In this document: one piece after another, positions 10,891 through 22,785 of the stretch
Position numbering within the stretch: the stretch's first letter is position 1
Layout of the letters: the number at the start of each line of letters is the position of its first letter
Assembly: GCA_009823395.1 (NCBI GenBank)
Contig: CM020509.1
Span: forward strand, 6,095,001-6,159,000
DNA: 64,000 bases
Direction of reading: 5' to 3'
Origin: Thamnaconus septentrionalis
Taxonomy: Eukaryota; Chordata; Actinopteri; Tetraodontiformes; Monacanthidae
Position numbers and translations under genes: made by a program
The notes under the pieces: generated by a model
What the model saw: the letters and a program-made list of their open reading frames with translations, nothing else
Told to the model about the DNA's origin: nothing
Database searches by the model: none

Positions 10891-11165
10891 GTCTGTCCTC
10901 TACTGACAGTCATGTCGTCAGCCGCGATGAACACCCAACGGGTCGGCGGCTCAAAGTAAAGTGTGTTGAGAATTAATTTCTCTTGTGACGGCCCCCATTC
11001 ACACCTATTTCCACATTCCAGACTTTTAGTGCATTGGTTGCCAGTAGTCCAGGCCTTGTGGCACAAGTGATGCAGAGATGCTAAGTGCTACTTGAAATGA
11101 CCACGACAGTTTTTCAGTCTTGGACATTGTATTTTTCTGCATTCTTCTCTGTGTGTTTGTGTGCT

Positions 11166-11757
<592 letters not shown>

Positions 11758-12040
11758 TTTTTTTTTTTCAGAGTCCAAGACTGAAACATACATATGTATA
11801 AATGTATACACACATACGTATGTATGTAAGAAGATTGTAAAAGTTGATGCTTTACTTCATAAACTTGCGCCACTTTCCAAGGAGTGTGTGGTCTGAGAAG
11901 CAGTCCCTCTGAGATGCCACAAAGGGACTGATTCCTTGTCAGGAGTAGTGACAACGCTCCCTGCCTGGTGTTGACTCTTCCCCCTGATAACAACCAAGCA
12001 TGTGGGATTTCCAGCAAAGCATTATTATTTTTTTATCTTA

Positions 12041-12052
12041 AAAAAGGAGATT
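12041..12052 (+). repeat. Left target-site duplication (AAAAAGGAGATT)
   Basis: An identical 12-mer recurs at 12187-12198, directly bracketing the L2 tail. Confidence 0.85.
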
Positions 12053-12186
12053 GGCCCTGCGATGAACTGGCGACTTGTCCAGGGTGTCACCCTGCCTTCG
12101 CCCAAAGACAGCTGGGATAGGCTCCAGCAGACCCCCGTGACCCTGAGCTTGGGAAGAAGTGGGTATGGAAAATGAATGAATGAATG
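12053..12186 (+). mobile_element. 5'-truncated L2-type tail insertion, 134 bp
   Basis: Runs from GGCCCTGCGATGAACTGG to a (TGAA)n tail and is flanked by perfect 12 bp duplications. Target-primed reverse transcription leaves this pattern: a short copy, a repeated 3' tail and a target-site duplication. The two tails in this window share the AGCAGACCCC variant, so they probably belong to one subfamily. Confidence 0.9.
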
Positions 12187-12198
12187 AAAAAGGAGATT
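12187..12198 (+). repeat. Right target-site duplication
   Basis: Identical to 12041-12052. Confidence 0.85.
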
Positions 12199-12250
12199 AT
12201 TTGACAGGGAATTGTACAATGCTGATCTGCTAGAGTACAAGATGAAAGTT

Positions 12251-12579
12251 AAAGATTTGTTGACAGGTGCCCCTCTCCCCACAATATTGACCCACCCACC
12301 ATCATGTTGACATTTCATACTTTGTTTTGTCACAATTCATCTGGAAAAACTGTTTTAGTTCCTACGGCTGGAAGAAAAAGAGAAACCAGAATCACATGTA
12401 CAGTATGTCATGGTACAACTGGACTCTTTTACATCACTGGTTAAAGTGACTCTGCTTTCCAGGCGCCAGTAATAGATCCTGTAATTTCTCGGTCTCATCT
12501 CAAAACTATGGTCTCCACTCTGTCTGTCTAAGGCCAGCGAGGCACCCAGATGTCCCGTCAGTCCGGTCAGGTTCGGCAG
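12251..12579. other. Spacer, nothing recognised
   Basis: Mixed sequence without recognisable repeats, motifs or long frames. Confidence 0.45.
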
Positions 12580-13060
12580 CTCAGCTTCTTTTCACACTTA
12601 CCGTCCGCCTGCGCTTCCACCGCCGCGCCGTCATTCATCCCGAAGCTCCCCTTAAAACATGTTTACAAGGTGAGAAGTGGCCGATCCAACAACAATTGAA
12701 AACAGAGCCGCTGCGTCAGCTGCAGCCATCAATCATCCTCCGATCAATCACTGTCACCTGGCCCCGCGCCAGCCTCACGCCGGCCCCCGCGGCGCACCGG
12801 CACGCAGCCCCACAGGAATGCTGGGTAATGAGGGATGGCAAAGGGGGGCATCCAGGCGTCCGGTTACGAGCCATGTTGGGAAGAAAGGGATGGCGTGTCA
12901 TGTGAGGGTGCGCAAGCTTGTTTACGTTGAGTCGGTGGAGCCGCGCGGCGCAGCGTCCGCTTTCATCCGGAGGAAAGGCGGGATGAGCTCTCGGCGTCGT
13001 GGGGGAGGGAACGGGGGAGGGGGAGCGGGGAGGTCGTGGCAAGGAGTTCATGACGGCGGA
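12580..13060. other. GC- and CpG-rich patch
   Basis: Many CpG dinucleotides, a CGCCGGCCCCCGCGGCGC-type stretch near 12776-12797 and a G-rich run at 13003-13035. A forward frame (12677-13177) of 166 codons is the longest outside the TA field and the 12 kb repeats. Its start has no context, it crosses the low-complexity tract, and its peptide is not recognised. A small CpG island is possible. Confidence 0.4.
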
Positions 13061-13200
13061 GAATTTGGGATTATTGTTGACATGTTGGATGATCAGAGCT
13101 TAAAACGCCGCAAAAATACCTTCTTATCGCCTGTCAATCAAAGGGAGGGTCTTGAACTTTGCAGGCTTTTCGTTTGACTTTGACCGTCTGGTAATATAAT
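13061..13200. promoter_or_regulatory. Candidate regulatory block with PBX/MEIS-type site
   Basis: CTGTCAATCA at 13131-13140 is the reverse complement of TGATTGACAG, the composite PBX-MEIS/PREP recognition decamer. The surrounding 140 bp is non-repetitive. Confidence 0.4.
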
Positions 13201-13586
13201 TCAGCTTTTGACATTTCGCGTCTGCGCGGCCAAGGGATTCTGCTTGGATGCTGACGGCAGACTCTCAGTTTTGAGGCTGCAAAAAACCTGCTGCTTGAAT
13301 TTTGTTTGGACGGACTGAACAGCTGACCACTAATCAAATTATCTGAAAATATGCCCTTTTACACACTCTTCACTGCCAAAGTAGATAGAGATTTTCTCTT
13401 ATTTCTTTGTTTTGGGGTTGGACTTGGGTCAGGGATGCCAATGTAACTCTGTGAGGCAGCGGGATTGAAAATTTCCAGGTTCAGATTCACAAAAAGCTAG
13501 AAAGTGAGTCTTTTTTAGATCAGGGTTTAATTGTGATAAAACCAAAAACTGATGACCAGTTGTGGCACTGCAATTGTGGCACTTTC

Positions 13587-13614
13587 AGTGGGATTACTGG
13601 CAGGTAATCCCACT
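13587..13614. repeat. Perfect inverted repeat, 11 bp arms
   Basis: Arms at 13587-13597 and 13604-13614 (AGTGGGATTAC and its complement) enclose a six-base TGGCAG loop. No T-run follows, so it does not look like a terminator. Confidence 0.85.
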
Positions 13615-14280
13615 TCAGAAGAGGAGCAGGCCTCAGTTTCAACCCTCTAACTCTCAACTCTTCTGTTTTACGACGGGAAACTTAAACCTTTGTGGCTTCC
13701 TGTCCAAACTTCTTCACGGCTGGAGTCCTAGTTTGACTGACTGGCTCACTTATGAGAGAAGAAAATCTGATTGGCTCACTGTGATGGACACAAGGTTCAT
13801 CAATCCAAAACGTTTCTGTGTTCCACTTTTTCCCTCAAGAATAAAGTCCCTTTCCCTCTTTTGCAAAACATTACGTCTCACTTGTCGGATCAGCGTCACT
13901 TGCTCGCCTGCTCCAACCCTTGTGCAACTTTACTACTATTGAGTGCGACAGTTTCAAAGCTCATTCTGGGAGCAGAGTTTTGAGATCAACCCTTGTCACT
14001 TGTGTTTCCATAAACTCACCTCTGGTTGGCATTGAGACCGCAGACTGTTTTGGAGGTATGACTGGAAAAGTAGGCACGGGTGTTTGGGTTAAAACGCTCT
14101 ACTTCGACTCAAAGACACTTCTTTCCATCACGGCAGCTCTAATTCATATCAAGTATTGGTCGCAGGTAAATGTTTCGATTAGGATGAAGTCCGTGGGGAT
14201 TTGTTGTAAAAGTCCTGAAAATGTCACAGCCCTGAACTCACTTTCTTCCTTAGACAACTGATAACGTCCTTAAAAGAGTA
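13615..14280. other. Spacer, nothing recognised
   Basis: Unique-looking sequence with several open frames up to 126 codons on the plus strand, none with recognised motifs or splice context. A direct repeat of TTGTGGCACT lies just upstream, at 13560-13583. Confidence 0.4.
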
Positions 14281-14920
14281 ATGCTACGCTTATTGTCCCA
14301 GGGTTATACCATACAACAGTATTTCTTCAACAATGCCCATCTTTCGACGTGTAAAAACGTAATATCAGGCTGTGGCGTGTTTATTTGCTGTGCATTAGGC
14401 ATGTGTATTTGCCGATTTAATGCTCCGGCAATATTAATTCAGGTGATGAGGACTGTGATTCATCTCGAACAGGGAAGATCGGGTCGCCTCAGACTAATAG
14501 GTATACTCTAAATGGCAGCAAATATCACATCGTGCCACGCAAGAAATGGAGACGTCGCCGCTAATCTGAGCTACAAACAGCAACTGTTGAGGAGGGCACC
14601 GCCGAGGTATTAAGCGCAAATCCTCTTTCCTGAAAATTGTTCGGTGCGCAAATGGAAATTCCATCAGAAAAAAAAAAAAATTCTGACTCATTTATTATTC
14701 ATCGTCGCTCGGCTGGCCGACACCTCACCGGGGGTGATGAGAAAACGGTGGCAGATATGCAAGTATATCATGGCTGGAATATATCGCAATCAAAAGCAGT
14801 GAACTAGAAAAGACGGGATTTAATGTGGTATCTGCTCTTAAGTCCCTACTAATTCAATAACATTATGCCCGAGATTTATTGGGCATCCAGCTTCCCATAA
14901 ACACATCTGCTTGCTGAGTT
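14281..14920. promoter_or_regulatory. Strong candidate regulatory block
   Basis: About 640 bp of balanced, non-repetitive sequence apart from a short A run at 14669-14681. AT-rich homeodomain words include AATATTAATT (14430-14439), TTATTATTCAT (14692-14702) and CTAATTCAATAACATTATG (14849-14867). One of the longest such blocks in the window. Confidence 0.45.
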
Positions 14921-16385
14921 TGATGCAGGTGACTAAAGTATTTTGGTGCCGTGTCCCTGAGGAGATGGCGAAACTAATTGGATATACAGTTAAAGTAAAA
15001 AAGAAAGAAAGTTGGACGATTTACCGCTGTGTGCCAGTCAATTCTAATTTTTGCACTTTTCTCATCATTTCACATTATATTTTTGCGTGGCTATTTCCAA
15101 AAGGCATTTGGTAGGAACTGTTGTCTGAATCTTTCGCGAAAAAACCCCTCGGAATTGAGACGTACTCTTACAAACTGATCACTCTGCTTTCAGCCCCTTG
15201 ATCCTGTTTGATTTACAGATAGAAAAAGGTTCCAAGAAACCGACCCCGCAGCCCCCCTGAAATGGACACATTATTTTAAAGAAGAGTGCGGCTGAGCGCT
15301 CAGGGATCTGTCAAGGCTCAACTGGAAGAGTTCCAGTCCAACAGAGGACACATGTTCCCTGTTATCCCTGGGAAAAGATTTTCTTCTTGACATAAATTAT
15401 TATCCAGGGTCATTGTTCAGTTTCTCCTGTTTTTAAATATTGTTTTGTAATGGACCTATCGTATTAGAGCCGATGTTGCTGCTACCAGATTCCTGCAGAG
15501 ACCCGTCACATCGTACCGATTCACCTATCAGACCAGAACTAACCTCATTACTAAGGAATGCAGCGGCCTCGGAGACGTTGCGGGCCCTGCTTGGGCTTTA
15601 TACGAAAGGCCCCATGTAGCGGTACGGACACGCTAACTTTTTGGAATAAAGGCCCCCGACACGCAAATAATTTGTGTGAGAAAACCGCTCACTGGGGGTG
15701 ACATTTTCTCACAGAAGGTGTGAAAGTGTGATCCTTTCATTTTTCGAACCAAGGTCGATTCTCCTGAACTCCGCTGGTGCGAGCACATCAAACCAGTCGT
15801 GATGCTCGTGCGGAAAGTCTCCCACAAAAATAACGTGACAATGAGTCACGACACAATAAGCTCATTATATGCTTGACAGAACATTGTAACCAATTAGTTG
15901 AACTCATCCTCTAGTTGCTGTTCTCAACGTCCTCTTCGATAGCAAAAATCACTTGAGCGTCCAAATTTTTGCCTTTTTTTTGTAAATTTGTTTTCCCTCT
16001 TGCAAATATCTTTTTTCAGCCAGTGTAGAGGTTCAGTCAGAACACTTCACATCTACACATTTGCCATTCTTGTGTTATTTATTTTGGCAGGCACCCTGTG
16101 TATATGAAGACTCCAGTTTATGGGACACAAATAAACAAATTCCTTTCATCTTCATCGACTGTCCTGAATTGGCCTGCACTTTCACAAAACTGTGGTTCTC
16201 AGACGGACGACAGGGCCACAGACACACACACACGTGTCTGTCGAGTCCCGATCTTTTTCCTCTGGAACCCATTAAGAAATGTATAAAAGGCCTCCCTTCA
16301 CATTTGATTTGTAGTTCAGACTGTTATCCGTTTAAGACGTCTGTGTACTGCCGGAGAGTCTGAAACCAAGCTGTAAAGAGATTGT
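14921..16385. other. Spacer, possible weak blocks
   Basis: Mostly unrecognised. 15460-15860 is GC-balanced and might include regulatory sequence. A short CA run sits at 16220-16232. Confidence 0.35.
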
Positions 16386-18195
16386 TGCTGTGCTGCCATT
16401 GTTGTTTCAGGTTTTCGGCACTGCGACATTTCACAAGCATTTTTGAAAGAGGCAAAAACAAAAATGGAACCCTTGAGAATTTTCCTATTTTTTGTTTATT
16501 TTATTTTTTCAAAAGAAGTCTTAGGGATGAGGTGGAACCTGTGCCAACATGGTATCTCCTTGTTGTGACAGTGGGGCCGCTGTGTGCACAAACACATGGC
16601 TGAGTTTTGTGGGGAGGCATAACTGAGGCTGGCGCGGTGTTGACACCTCCAGCTGTCTCCAGGGCTGGAATAAAGATCTGACACCCGCGGCGGTCCGGCA
16701 GAGACACCAGCTGGGCCTGGAGCCAGAGAAAATGTCTTTCACCTCCTCTATCAACACCGCCGCTCTCTCTCTCCTTTGCCACCGGCACATTTCTTCCGAT
16801 ACCCTCTGCAACTTTCCCCTATCTTGTCTTGTCACAGCCTCACTTTGCTGAGGATTTTTTTTGTCTTTCTTTTAAAATGTTGACTCTTGGAATCCTCCCT
16901 CTTCCGCTTCGGTCCCAGTTCCCGTTTCACCCCCTCCCTGCCCTCCTCCCCTTGTTCTCTCCCTCTCCCCTCCCACTTGCAAATCCTTTCCAGTGACACA
17001 ACACTGATTTTCTGCCAACTTTTCTTCCCTCCTTGAACATCAGTCTCTGTGGCACAGTAGCTCTTGACTCTGGTGATGACTTCATACGCCTCTCTTGGCT
17101 TGGGTGGTGGTCAAATGAGGCGGAGAATGAGAGCCCTTGAAAGTCACAAGTGGTGTCTTTTGCAAGATGCAGTGGTGGCGGGGGGAAACATTCCCGGCTG
17201 CTTCTTCTGCATTTAAATGTGTGCCCTTTGTTTTTCTTGCTCGCTTCAGAACCCCAGAATACATTTTATAACGTATTATCACCTTGGGAAAATTGTGTAT
17301 TTTAAATGCCTGAGTGGAACTTTTAGGTGTAACATTAATATTGCGGTGACTGCAAAAAAATGATTTTTAGTTTTATTTTAGACGACAAAAGATTTTTTTT
17401 CCACAAAGGAAAATCAGAAAAAAACCTAAGGCTCGCTGATACCTTTCTGACAGTATTTTGTCACCAGAGAATTCCAACGTTGCCAACCTTTACGAAAACA
17501 GACAAAAATTGTGAAGAGTCGTAACCGGTCTGCACAAATCTTTCTTTTCCAGTTCCTGGTTGTGGGAAATTTGTTTGATCGGTTATACCCTCGACCACAC
17601 TGAACTGATCGTAGGGAGCCAAAGAGGGAAGCTCAAGAAGTGCAGCTCCTGCTGGCAACTCCTTTGACGGATGCAAACAGCCACACAAAATACCTCACTG
17701 AATATGTTTCTGGCCGGCTGGTGTGTTTTCTGTTGTAGGCAACAGGAGTTTGCCAACAAACCTTGGGACAGCCCTGACATCACCATCATGCTAGCACCCC
17801 TATTTTCGGAAGGACACACCACTGACCTTTTGGTGCGGTTCTTCGGTTTGAACCAGGCGCTAACAGCTGTATGTACAGATTGCCTTTGTGAAAACTTTTA
17901 TTGGAATCCATGTGCTTTGGCAAATGTTGCAAGATACAATGGGACGCTTAGAGTTTTGCTTGGGTTTACGCGTGAAATGTATACACCATTTGTATAGAGT
18001 TTCAGTCTCTGCGGATAAAGTGGGTAAGAAGTATCTGCTCTCCGATCACCCCGCGAAACGTTAGCGGGCGAGGTCCCGCTCCAACTCGCAGCACAGAGAG
18101 GGGGCTTAATTCTTTGTAACGTTTTAGAATTTGCACGGGTTGCACTTTGAAGGCAGCGAGAGATCGTTACCATTATTTAAACTTAATACGTCAGT
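16386..18195. other. Spacer with pyrimidine-rich tract
   Basis: 16915-16985 is C/T-rich low complexity. 17340-17420 is A/T-rich. Short open frames on both strands lack support. Confidence 0.4.
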
Positions 18196-18229
18196 CATTT
18201 CAGCCATGAGTAGCTCCGTGGGGTAAGTT

Positions 18230-18640
18230 GTGTTACCGCAGGATATCGGCCTTTGCCAGTGCATATTTATGTTCCAGACCAAATTGCCTCAGTGCGTTGA
18301 GCAGATCAGAAACATCCACCAACATCACTCCAGACGTTCACAATCAAGGCAAAGCATGCACGCTGCACAGAACAGTAACCAGATAACAGAATATTTTCTT
18401 GAGTATGTGCTTAATTGCCTGATGTTGTCAACAAAATGGGATGCTCCCAATGCATCTGCTATGTTTGCTCAGCTCACAACACTGGAGGCCACTGCAGGGA
18501 GGCAGTTTGTTTTGGTGTACAAGCAGTGCAAAACCACAACATTTAGCAGGACAGTGACGATTCAATTAGCAGACACTCTTCTGTTATCGTTCGCCTGTTG
18601 AAAAGATACAGCGTAGCCTGATGCCTTCGCAATCAATGTG
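18230..18640. promoter_or_regulatory. Candidate regulatory block
   Basis: Non-repetitive sequence including TCAATTAGC (18562-18570) and an ACAAAATGGG word near 18431. A 123-codon forward frame (18230-18601) crosses it but is not recognised. Confidence 0.35.
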
Positions 18641-18999
18641 TCAATCCCATCCTGTTCATGTGTTGTTCAAGTCGTTACAAGTTGATCTTGTAATGCTTTC
18701 GACAGAAGAAGAGCATTGCAATTGTACAAGTTCAGTTCTAGAGATGTGCGTCTTTTAGCGCGAACGGGAGAATATGCACACGAGCACTGACTTTAACAAG
18801 GTCTTTAAAAAAAAAAAGGGGGTGTGCAAAGGGGAAAGAAATGCCTTCAGATTTCATTTGGATGAAAAATGCTGATGTGGTGGTAAACGAATACGGGCGA
18901 AAAAACCTGGAGGAAAGAGTGAAATAATGATCACAGTCTTGACGCGGTTCACAGGCAGATTTTTGTGGTCACCCATCAGCGTTACAGGAGCAATTCCCA

Positions 19000-19600
19000 G
19001 TTTTGCCTCCTCTCCCTAAATGCTTTTCTCTTGCCGAACCTATACTTGCTCTTTTACAAGGGTCCCATTTTGTGGCTCATTACGGTGCTTAATAGGCCTG
19101 ATGTAGAAGAAATTAATGAAAGGAACTGGATGCCGGCTGATCAGTGCCTTGTGCTTGGCTTTTTGTTTGTTTTTGGAGCAGATGATGACTGGAAATCCTC
19201 AACTCTTAAGTTCTCTTGTTCCTTAATGCAGTCTAATGTTTGCAGGGGCAGATAAAGCTGCCAGACTGAGAAGTTTCTCCTCGGAGGGAACCCTCCATCC
19301 GCTCGAGGTAGACATAGCAGACGGCAGCCATAAAGTCACTACCTCATTGGCTATGGAAATCATTTCAGAACCTTTTGACCTGCTTGGCTTTTATACGAAT
19401 GAGGGGAAGATTCTTTGCTTTAAGCCTCGGTCGGTGACAGGAACCCCGGGACTCAGGCCAGAAGTTATGACTGATGGAGAGGGGTTGTCTCCTCAGCTGC
19501 CCCTGTACCCACTGAGAGAACAAGCTAAAGATGTAGTGGCCAAATATAGAAGGTTATTTCTCACCCTGGCTTGATGGATTACTCCGAAGCCAAACTATGT
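19000..19600 (+). promoter_or_regulatory. Candidate regulatory block with an open frame
   Basis: Contains AATTAATGA (19111-19119), GCCATAAA (19327-19334) and an inverted CCAAT box ATTGG (19346-19350). A 112-codon frame runs 19236-19574 without low complexity. Possible splice acceptors end at 19231 and 19245, and a donor-like AG/GTAACA lies just after the stop, near 19614. I do not recognise the peptide. A regulatory element is more likely than an exon, but this is one of the few frames worth testing. Confidence 0.35.
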
Positions 19601-20330
19601 GCAGTGTCCAAAGAGGTAACAATGTAGAACAGTCCTGGCGTGGGTATCATATGTTCATCATATGTTATCATACACTATAAGTGCAAACCCCCCCCAACCC
19701 TCAACTTTTCTCCTTTTTCTCTTGGCGTGAAGCGTCGCTGTATGTTCCCCGTCTGCACATGGAGGTGGTTGTGGAGGGACCGCCGCCTCTGAAACTGAAT
19801 AAGACCTCAAGCAAATTGTATCAGAAGCCAACAAAGCTGGTGGTGTTTGTTTTGAAGGCTGTCTGCTCCCAACCGATGCCGTCTCCCCGGCTCGGTTTGC
19901 TTTCTTTGGACCCGAAATCAACCAGATGTTTCTCCCCGCGAGCCCCTGAAACTGATAGCTGGTGACGCGGTGTCGTTTTTCCGCCGCCGTATCTCGCCCC
20001 ACCCACACCAACCCCCCTATTATGGCTCATTTCGACAGAGTCCGTGCGTGTTTTAAAGTAATGTACGGCGGGAGTGACTTGAAGTGGTGGTAAACTGTCT
20101 GAAAGCGATCTTTCTGTGTCTGCGTGGGAGGATTTGGCTGCGTGTGTGTGTGTTGGGGGGAAAAGCGAATGAGAGGGAGCAGAGATCAATACGATTTTGA
20201 ATCAAACAACATAACAGTAATTCCCGCTGTCTGTTTGCAGCACAGTCAAAGCTAAATGTCTGGTGCGGGCGGAGGCCGGTTTCTGCCCTCCTCCCCTCCG
20301 TCTTTTCTCATATTTCCTGTCATTCTCAAT
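19601..20330. other. Spacer, nothing recognised
   Basis: GC-mixed sequence with C runs near 19688-19700 and a short GT-rich stretch at 20142-20160. No gene seen. Confidence 0.45.
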
Positions 20331-20480
20331 ATCAGCTGCGCAACAGACACAGAAGAATTATTAATACAGTTGCAAAGACAGAGTTCCCTTTGTTTGAGCT
20401 AACGATTGACCTTGGTAATTAAATGGGAACAGATACTATCGCGCTGCATCGAACCGCTAAAGATTACGCAGAAAGTTGCG
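20331..20480. promoter_or_regulatory. Candidate regulatory block
   Basis: AATTATTAATAC (20356-20367) and TAATTAAA (20416-20423) lie in non-repetitive sequence. Confidence 0.35.
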
Positions 20481-21180
20481 GGAGGGAGAACCCAGAAAAG
20501 AATCAATAGTCGGGCTGGAGGGAGATAAAAATGGCTTGATGAAAAGGTTTTGTTTGCTTTTCTATCCGCAACTTCCCACCCCCGCTGCTCGGAGGCTCTC
20601 GCGGTATGTTTATATCTTTTCAACGCCATGAATTTATGGATGCCTCAGCCTTGTAAATCATCCCGAAAATGGAGCATCGGCACAGGCTGGCTATCTGCGA
20701 CCCTGTGGCCAAAAATACCTCAGCATTTTCCAGAAAACTCTGCCGTGTTTAAATAAAGCAGCTGGTGTCACGGCGCTAGGGTCCGAGTCGCGGCTCGCCA
20801 CAACAATACGACGAGCGAGAATCCCAAACATATGCTGCCATTCTTTGGAGCAGCAAAAAGCAAAGCAATGGGGCCGGGGGAAAAAACGCTGACAGCAGTC
20901 ACCTGTGCCTTTACATTATGAGGAGCTTTTTAAATAGTTGGTAAAACATTCTAAAAATAGGCGGGACGGCAATCCCCTAAAACAGTGAGGCACAAGTGGT
21001 CCCTGATTGCTAAAGGAGGCTTCTTTGTCAAGTCGGTTTCTTACTGGAACTGGATTTCAGCCAGATAAAAGATCACCTGAAGAGGGGTATGTCGTGTAAA
21101 GAACGGGAATTACGAAGGCTTTTATTGTACATCGTGCGTTGGCTTTTCAGGTTTGACGTCGCAAAACATTTTTGTCCTCA
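20481..21180. promoter_or_regulatory. Spacer with a MEF2 consensus site
   Basis: CTAAAAATAG at 20951-20960 fits YTA(W)4TAR, the MEF2 consensus, exactly. The rest is unremarkable. Confidence 0.25.
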
Positions 21181-21980
21181 TGTGTCATTCGAAACCGCAG
21201 TGGTTGGCGTTACGCTCCTGAACCCTAAAAACAGAACATTGTGCTCTCTGTCCTCCCGTCCCCTTTGATGGGTCAAGTTCACGCCCTCCGCCGCTTGTCT
21301 CTGGACTTTGCGCCAACTCTTCTGAGGAGCCTCTGCTGTCTCGGCGAGCCAAGTGTTTTTTCGAGGGGGGGGACTGGTGGAGGGGGGCAGGAGGACAGTT
21401 GCGCTGCGTCGGTGATGCCTGCAGCAGATGTTGCGCGGCCGCATTCCTCTGAGGCCGCTTCCATGTCGTCAGGCACGACTGAGGCCTGGCAGATACGCGA
21501 AGGCGGGGAGGGGGGAAGTTAAGTGAAACTAAACAAAACGTGGATGTTTCAGCTTGCAAACGTTGACTTAGAGGGTTTGACTCTTCTAGTTTCTGTTGAG
21601 ATAACTTGTCGCCAAAGACGGTCTGAAGGAAAAAAAAAACGGTCCATCCGTCTTGTATTTGCCGAGGCTAAAATTAGCACGGCCCGCTAATCCCCACCAT
21701 TGTTCTGTTAGTTGGGGAGCAATGCCGCACATGCTTGTGGGGGCATGGCGCTTAGGAGCGTCGGTGCGGACGGAGCCGATGCGGCCTCCGCTGCGAGTTC
21801 ACCCCGTGCCACCGCGTCGTCCGCCAGACAGGGACGACGGGGCGGGGCTGTGGTGTCAGGTGTCGGCCATGTGCTCCGGAACAACCAATCAATGTCAGCG
21901 AGACAAAGTATCCGCGTGCCGTCAGGATTTTTCTTTGTTTGTTTTTTCACGTGCGCGGTTTGAGGAGGAATTGCGTGCAG
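21181..21980. other. GC- and CpG-rich patch
   Basis: High CpG from about 21370 to 21880, with G runs at 21365-21390. Overlapping open frames occur on both strands, as expected in GC-rich DNA. Possible small CpG island; no gene recognised. Confidence 0.4.
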
Positions 21981-22715
21981 GCGTTTTGACTTCTGTCGTT
22001 TTTAAAGGACGGCCCCTCGTTGTAGGATCTCCCTTTTGACTCCAGTGGGGGTGGCCTTAATTGGTTAGTTCTCCAAAAACTCCACAGATCTCTGGACAAC
22101 AGCATGTTTAGCCCGGCGTTTGCTGCTTCCTGCTAAATTTAACGCTTTGCTGGACCTTCTAGAACAAAAAACAAGACCGTGTCAGGGGGGCGGGGTCCTC
22201 GTTCTCATTCCGGGTCTGGGAACTTTCTGTATGGAGTTTGAATGTTCACTTTTGTTAATGTATTTCTGGACAGTATGTTCAACTATAACCGATATAGAAA
22301 TTATAAATCTGCTGTAATTTTACACACTGGACCTTTAAATAGTAATAGGTTGCACGTTTTTACGTCCTGTTCAATGGAAGGTGCGCTGCTTGCTTTCGTC
22401 ATGACACTTGAGTTCCTCCCATCTCGCCCCCGTCCCTCAGCCAGACGCAGGCAGCGCCGTGAGCACGGGCCACGTCCAGCCCCCGCAGCTCCAACAGTAA
22501 CGGCTTGGATTACATTTGTTTTCACACACGCTAATCTCTGCTTGTAAAACTTACACAAGGCCCAAAGAGGTGCGCTCACACAGAAATTCCTCGGTGGGTT
22601 TGTCAGACAGCCAGTGCGTGGCCCGACTGGGTGAAATTAATGAAGTCTGTAATGGCTCATCAAAGAGGGGAACTCGATATCTGTGGCGGGGGGGAACCCC
22701 ACCTGTTTATGGGGA

Positions 22716-22725
<10 letters not shown>
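21981..22725. other. Spacer with possible repeat fragment
   Basis: ACACACTGGACCTTTAAAT near 22321-22339 resembles the complement of the TTAAAGGTCC words near 1100 and 63230, so it may be part of a shared dispersed repeat. Confidence 0.3.
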
Positions 22726-22754
<29 letters not shown>

Positions 22755-22785
22755 GCACTCGCATGCACACAGACACACACACACA
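22726..22785. repeat. (CA)n microsatellite
   Basis: Uninterrupted CA to 22750, then imperfect GCAC/GACACA units. Confidence 0.95.

Larger units (their letters stand above)
11840..12250 (+). mobile_element. Dyad repeat family copy, interrupted
   Basis: The core CCCTCTGAGATGCCACAAAG (11905-11924) is followed by AGTAGTGACAAC and CCTGCCTGGTGTTGACTC words as in the other copies. The element resumes after the nested L2 tail with a GAGTACAAGATGAAAGTTAAA word (near 12233), which matches GAGTCCAAGATGAAAGCTAAA near 5044. The dyad element is therefore older than the L2 insertion. Confidence 0.65.

Noticed and set aside
12677..13177. 166-codon forward frame as a gene
   Set aside because: It crosses a GC- and G-rich tract and ends in a candidate regulatory block. 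No start context, splice sites or recognised motif; a frame of this length is expected in CpG-rich DNA.
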